A stretch of 64,000 nt of DNA from Luteimonas padinae (GTDB lineage: Bacteria; Pseudomonadota; Gammaproteobacteria; Xanthomonadales; Xanthomonadaceae). Where the stretch lies: positions 1-64,000 of the forward strand of contig NZ_BMZT01000009.1 of NCBI RefSeq assembly GCF_014652935.1, written 5' to 3'. Below the pieces are notes generated by a model, which was not told the origin of the DNA, did not search any database, and saw only the letters and a list, made by a program, of their open reading frames with translations. This document shows positions 60,621 to 64,000 of this stretch, piece after piece (positions within the stretch are counted from its first letter, which is position 1; each line of letters begins with the position of its first letter). Both the position numbers and the translations under genes were made by a program.

Positions 60621-62036
60621 ATGAATTCTGAAAGTATCGTACAAAAAATATGGGACCTTTGTCATGTCCTTCGAGGTGATGGTGTTAGCTACCACGAATA
60701 CATTTCGGAACTGACTTATCTTCTTTTTCTTAAAATTGCAGAGGAAAATAAGACGGAGAATCTCATTCCAGATGGGAGACGATGGAGCGATCTTGTCGCT
60801 TATAAGGGTGATAATCTTCTAGATTTTTATCGGGAAATGCTTACGTACCTAGGCGCGCATGCTTCAAGCGAAGCAGTGCGCAAAATTTATGCCTTCCCGA
60901 CAACCGTATTCTCGCATTCAGAAAACCTCAAGGCGGTTATTGATGGAATCGCGAAGCTTGACTGGCATTCAATAACATTTGATGGCATGGGGGGTATTTA
61001 CGAAGGGCTGCTTGCGAAGAACTCTCAGGATGCACGATCCGGTGCGGGTCAGTATTTTACGCCGCGCCCCCTGGTGGATTGTATGATTAAGCTACTTCAG
61101 CCACGATTGGGGGAAGTGATACAGGATCCGGCCACCGGCACCGGAGGTTTCTTGATCTCAGCAGATCACTATGTGCGTTCTCAAGTGAGTGAAAAGAAGT
61201 ACAAGAGTAATCCTCCACGATATGAGGGTGTGGAAATTGAGAAAGGGACGTATCGCATCTGCCTCATGAATGCGTTCCTCCATCGACTTGAGTCTCATCT
61301 GATTCTTGGTGATGCACTAACAAAAGATGCAGAAGATCTTTCCCCCGCAGACGTCATTCTTGCAAATCCGCCTTTTGGATCAAAGGCTGGGAGCGCTAGA
61401 AAGCAACGAGATGATATCGCTTACGCCACGACCAACAAGCAGCTCGCTTTTCTCCAGCATATATATTTAGGGCTTAAGCCAGGTGGTCGCGCAGCAGTTG
61501 TACTCCCTGATAACGCTTTATTCGAAGACGGAGTGGGAAGAAAAATTCGACAAGATCTGATGAATCGTTGCGATCTTCATACGATTTTGAGATTGCCATC
61601 CGGGATATTCTATAGTCCAGGCGTGAAGACGAATGTTCTTTTCTTTACCCGTGGCCGAAAGAATACTGGGAATACTCGGGCCGTATGGATTTACGATATG
61701 CGCCATGACGCCCCAAGATATGGAAAGAAAAGACCCCTGCAGGCTGCGGACTTCTCCTCATTCGAGGCCGTATATGGCGTTGATCTTGAGGCAATGAAAT
61801 TACGTAAAGATCAAGGTAAAGGGGGGCGCTGGCGCTGCTTTAGTCGAGAAGAAATTGCCGAGAAATTCGATAATTTGAATATCTCATGGCTTTCTGAAAC
61901 GGAGGCAGATCCTGAAGATGGACTTACAGAACCAGATGACATTTCTGCGGCAATTCTACTTCATCTACGCGCCGCGCTGAGCGAGATAGAGGCGGTTGCC
62001 GACGAGTTGGCTGAGAGCTCGGAGACTGACAAATGA
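60621..62036 (+). CDS. hsdM: type I restriction-modification DNA methyltransferase HsdM
   Basis: The 471-residue protein has the HsdM N-terminal helical domain (VQKIWDLCHVLRGDGVSYHEYISELTYLLFLKIAEEN), then QYFTPRPLVDCMIKLL, SAM motif I QDPATGTGGFLISA and catalytic motif IV ILANPPFGS. It methylates adenine N6 as part of the M2S complex. The DNA is visibly richer in A/T than anything to its left, with many AAA, TTT and ATT codons. A 34-residue ORF overlaps its stop as ATGA. Confidence 0.95.
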   Translation: MNSESIVQKIWDLCHVLRGDGVSYHEYISELTYLLFLKIAEENKTENLIPDGRRWSDLVAYKGDNLLDFYREMLTYLGAHASSEAVRKIYAFPTTVFSHSENLKAVIDGIAKLDWHSITFDGMGGIYEGLLAKNSQDARSGAGQYFTPRPLVDCMIKLLQPRLGEVIQDPATGTGGFLISADHYVRSQVSEKKYKSNPPRYEGVEIEKGTYRICLMNAFLHRLESHLILGDALTKDAEDLSPADVILANPPFGSKAGSARKQRDDIAYATTNKQLAFLQHIYLGLKPGGRAAVVLPDNALFEDGVGRKIRQDLMNRCDLHTILRLPSGIFYSPGVKTNVLFFTRGRKNTGNTRAVWIYDMRHDAPRYGKKRPLQAADFSSFEAVYGVDLEAMKLRKDQGKGGRWRCFSREEIAEKFDNLNISWLSETEADPEDGLTEPDDISAAILLHLRAALSEIEAVADELAESSETDK

Positions 62037-62137
62037 TCGCCGCGAACTTGGTTTCGGCAGTGACTCAGGGAATTGCCTATTTAGACGGCCGCGGGCTGGA
62101 GGTGAATGCAGTTTTCGAGGAGGCCACATATGAGTAA
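62033..62137 (+). CDS. 34-residue ORF coupling hsdM and hsdS
   Basis: ATG 62033 overlaps the hsdM TGA and the frame runs MIAANLVSAVTQGIAYLDG and on to a TAA at 62135-62137, overlapping the hsdS start by 8 bp. It could be a real small protein or a device that carries ribosomes from hsdM to hsdS. No family is recognised. The two flanking overlaps and codons like those of the neighbours favour translation. Confidence 0.45.
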   Translation: MIAANLVSAVTQGIAYLDGRGLEVNAVFEEATYE

Positions 62138-63758
62138 GCTTCCTCAGGGATGGGTGAGCGTTAATATTGCAGATGTGGCGGAAGTTAACCCACGCAAATC
62201 AGTCGATCTTTCGCCAGATGAGTTCGTAACATTTGTTCCTATGGCGGCTGTTAGCGAAATAACTGGGACGATCGCCACTCCGATGAGGCGCCCCCTTAGA
62301 CAAGTTAATAAGGGGTTCACTCAGTTTGCCGAAAATGATGTGATCTTCGCGAAGATTACGCCTTCCATGGAGAATGGAAAGGCTGCCGTTGCTGCCAATC
62401 TTACTAATGGGATAGGTTTCGGCTCTACGGAATTTCACGTCTTTCGAAGCAAAGGGGCGGTTCTTCCGAAATTTCTTTGGTATTTCATCCGCCAACAGAG
62501 CTTTCGGGATAACGCGCGAAAAGTAATGTCTGGCGCAGTTGGTCAGCAAAGAGTTCCGGCAGATTATTTAAGGAGCCACCCCTTATTGCTGCCCCCTCTC
62601 CAAGAACAAGAGCGTATCGTCGCCAAGATAGATAATTTGATTTCCCGTAGTGCGCGTGCTCGTAGCGAATTAAAGAAGATTCCTTCTCTACTAGCGGCAT
62701 ATAAGTCCGCAGTGCTTGAATTAGCTTTCTCGGGAAAATTGACAGCCGATCTTCGCGGCAGTAATTCTGATACTACTTCTGGTCTTCCCGAAGGGTGGAC
62801 GATACAAAGATTGGGCGATATCAGTGAAATTCAAAGCGGAATCCAAGTTGGGAAACGTAGAAGCGGACAGGAAGAACTAGTTGAGGTGTCGTATCTTCGT
62901 GTGGCCAATGTTCAAAGGGGATGGTTGAATCTTGACGAGATCAAGACGATTTTCGTCACCCCGGAAGAGAAAGCCCGTCTTTTATTAGCACAGGGTGACG
63001 TGCTCATGAACGAAGGGGGCGATCGTGATAAGTTGGGGCGGGGGTGGGTCTGGAATGGTGAAGTTGACGAATGTATTCACCAAAATCACGTTTTCCGTAT
63101 CCGTATGAAACCGGCGACCTTGCCGCCAGAATTTGTCTCTCATTTTTCTAACGAGCGTGGTCAACAATATTTTTTTGATGAAGGTACTCAGACGACAAAT
63201 TTAGCTTCGATCAGTAAAAGAAAGGTAGCGGCTCTGCCACTGCCGGTTCCTCCTTTTGAGGAAGCGGTAGAGATTGTTCGTCGGATAGAACGCACTTTTA
63301 TGTGGTTAGATCGGGTCGCTGCCAGTCACGGTGGTGCTTCTCAGTTGCTGGAAAAGCTCGACACTGCACTCCTCTCCAAAGCTTTTGAAGGACAACTGAT
63401 TCCTCAAAACGCAGGTGACGAACCAGCGTCGGCTTTGCTAGAGCGTGTCAAAGCAGAATTTGTGGCACAACCCAGAAAAATTCAAAGTCGAAAGCAGATC
63501 TACCAGGGGCAGACACGGGAGAAACTCATGGAGATAGAAAGAACACTTGAGCAGGTTTTAACAGAGGCGAAGAATTGGCTTCCTGCGCAAGACGTATTTC
63601 AGCGCTGTGGAATCGGCGACGGAGCGTCTACCGAAGAGATTGAGCGATTGTATTCGGAATTGCGAGATTTGGATTTGGCCGGAAAGCTGGAGACGGAGGC
63701 CGTCAATGACGATCAGGGACGTAAAATTTACGACCGCATCCGTTTGAAGGCGGTGTAA
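62130..63758 (+). CDS. hsdS: type I restriction specificity subunit HsdS
   Basis: The 542-residue protein has two target-recognition halves separated and followed by helical spacers: LPQGWVSVNIADVAEVNPR ... LLLPPLQEQERIVAKIDNLISRSARARSELKKIPSLLAAYKSAVLELAFSGKLT, then LPEGWTIQRLGDISEIQSG ... LPVPPFEEAVEIVRRIERTF, LLEKLDTALLSKAFEGQL. A C-terminal extension of about 100 residues (KIQSRKQIYQGQTREKLMEIERTLEQVL...) is longer than usual. ATG 62130 has GAGGAGG upstream; the in-frame ATG at 62106 lacks one. It sets the DNA target of the complex. Confidence 0.95.
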   Translation: MSKLPQGWVSVNIADVAEVNPRKSVDLSPDEFVTFVPMAAVSEITGTIATPMRRPLRQVNKGFTQFAENDVIFAKITPSMENGKAAVAANLTNGIGFGSTEFHVFRSKGAVLPKFLWYFIRQQSFRDNARKVMSGAVGQQRVPADYLRSHPLLLPPLQEQERIVAKIDNLISRSARARSELKKIPSLLAAYKSAVLELAFSGKLTADLRGSNSDTTSGLPEGWTIQRLGDISEIQSGIQVGKRRSGQEELVEVSYLRVANVQRGWLNLDEIKTIFVTPEEKARLLLAQGDVLMNEGGDRDKLGRGWVWNGEVDECIHQNHVFRIRMKPATLPPEFVSHFSNERGQQYFFDEGTQTTNLASISKRKVAALPLPVPPFEEAVEIVRRIERTFMWLDRVAASHGGASQLLEKLDTALLSKAFEGQLIPQNAGDEPASALLERVKAEFVAQPRKIQSRKQIYQGQTREKLMEIERTLEQVLTEAKNWLPAQDVFQRCGIGDGASTEEIERLYSELRDLDLAGKLETEAVNDDQGRKIYDRIRLKAV

Positions 63759-63760
63759 GT

Positions 63761-64000
63761 ATGCGCCTAGATAGGATCACCATAGGTAGCCCGAAAAGCA
63801 GCCCTACGCATCAATTCAAAAATCTAAAAAATGTCTCAATCGACTTTGATCAGCAGCATTGGATTACGGTCGTAATTGGATGGAATGGCACGGGAAAGTC
63901 AAATGTACTTGAGGCGCTTGCTACCATCTTCCGGGACTTCATTCAAGGGGCGCGAAAACCTGCATTTGCATTCAATCTTGAATACAGGATTTCTTCTGGT
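63761..64000 (+). CDS. restriction-associated AAA ATPase (partial)
   Basis: ATG 63761 opens 2 bp after the hsdS stop and the frame is open to the window end (80 codons). It reads MRLDRITIGSPKSS...FKNLKNVSIDFDQ, then WITVVIGWNGTGKSNVLEALATIFRDF, a RecF/SMC/OLD-style Walker A. Such ATPases accompany type I loci of this kind. The rest of the gene, and any hsdR, lie beyond the window. Confidence 0.85.
   Translation, partial: MRLDRITIGSPKSSPTHQFKNLKNVSIDFDQQHWITVVIGWNGTGKSNVLEALATIFRDFIQGARKPAFAFNLEYRISSG

Overview
The window looks like part of a high-GC chromosome from a gammaproteobacterium of the Xanthomonadaceae/Lysobacteraceae type. The evidence is strongly GC-biased codon use, rpmB followed by rpmG, large palindromes of the GTAGGAGC type, an ECF sigma factor paired with a TPR Ser/Thr kinase, and a CrbS/CrbR-acs-DUF4212 symporter acetate block. 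I cannot name the genus. No tRNA, rRNA or CRISPR array was seen.

Layout. (1) 1-799: the tail of an unidentified gene and a gamma-carbonic anhydrase. (2) 800-22938: a 22.1 kb genomic island inserted into the first codons of the exonuclease III gene. A 20-bp exact direct repeat (800-819 and 22919-22938) is the start of xth, so the right copy restores the reading frame and the left copy is a 9-codon stub. A second 20-bp direct repeat (947-966 and 22845-22864) lies just inside both ends. The island holds a tyrosine integrase, a HigB-type toxin / HigA-ImmA fusion / beta-protein operon, a secreted protein, XRE regulators, a membrane protein with a possible QxK nuclease core, a six-gene restriction-like operon (XRE, SNF2 ATPase, AbiEi-like, nucleotidyltransferase, Mod-like methyltransferase, Res-like helicase-nuclease), a HTH protein and AlpA. 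(3) 22919-29455: core genes: xth, a GlsB-like protein, an AMP-dependent ligase with a phosphopantetheinyl transferase, rsmG-parA-parB and rpmB-rpmG, the ribosomal pair lying between two long palindromes.

(4) 29693-46182: an acetate-response block made of a symporter-fused sensor kinase (CrbS-like), its LuxR-type regulator (CrbR-like), acetyl-CoA synthetase, a cNMP/CBS/DUF294 protein, a DnaQ-like exonuclease, a porin, DUF4212 and a sodium:solute symporter. Inside it, between acs and the DUF294 gene, sits a compact five-gene cassette (36286-40103): two related cupin/HEAT-like proteins, a 35-residue peptide with its own strong ribosome binding site and a following hairpin, an ABC permease and an ABC ATPase. 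I read this as a candidate modified-peptide (RiPP-like) system and as the most novel item here. TAGAC...GTCTA palindromes stand at both edges of the cassette.

(5) 46323-58164: housekeeping and signalling genes: a Na+/H+ antiporter, a fatty acid desaturase with an EF-hand protein, mutM, ECF sigma/kinase, tdk, rep and an e(P4)-type acid phosphatase. (6) 58471-64000: the start of a second island: another integrase, a RelE-like toxin/XRE antitoxin pair with its own promoter-operator, and then a visibly AT-richer type I restriction-modification locus (hsdM, a translationally coupled 34-residue ORF, hsdS, and an AAA ATPase cut by the window end). All domain and family calls come from reading the sequence; no database search was possible.
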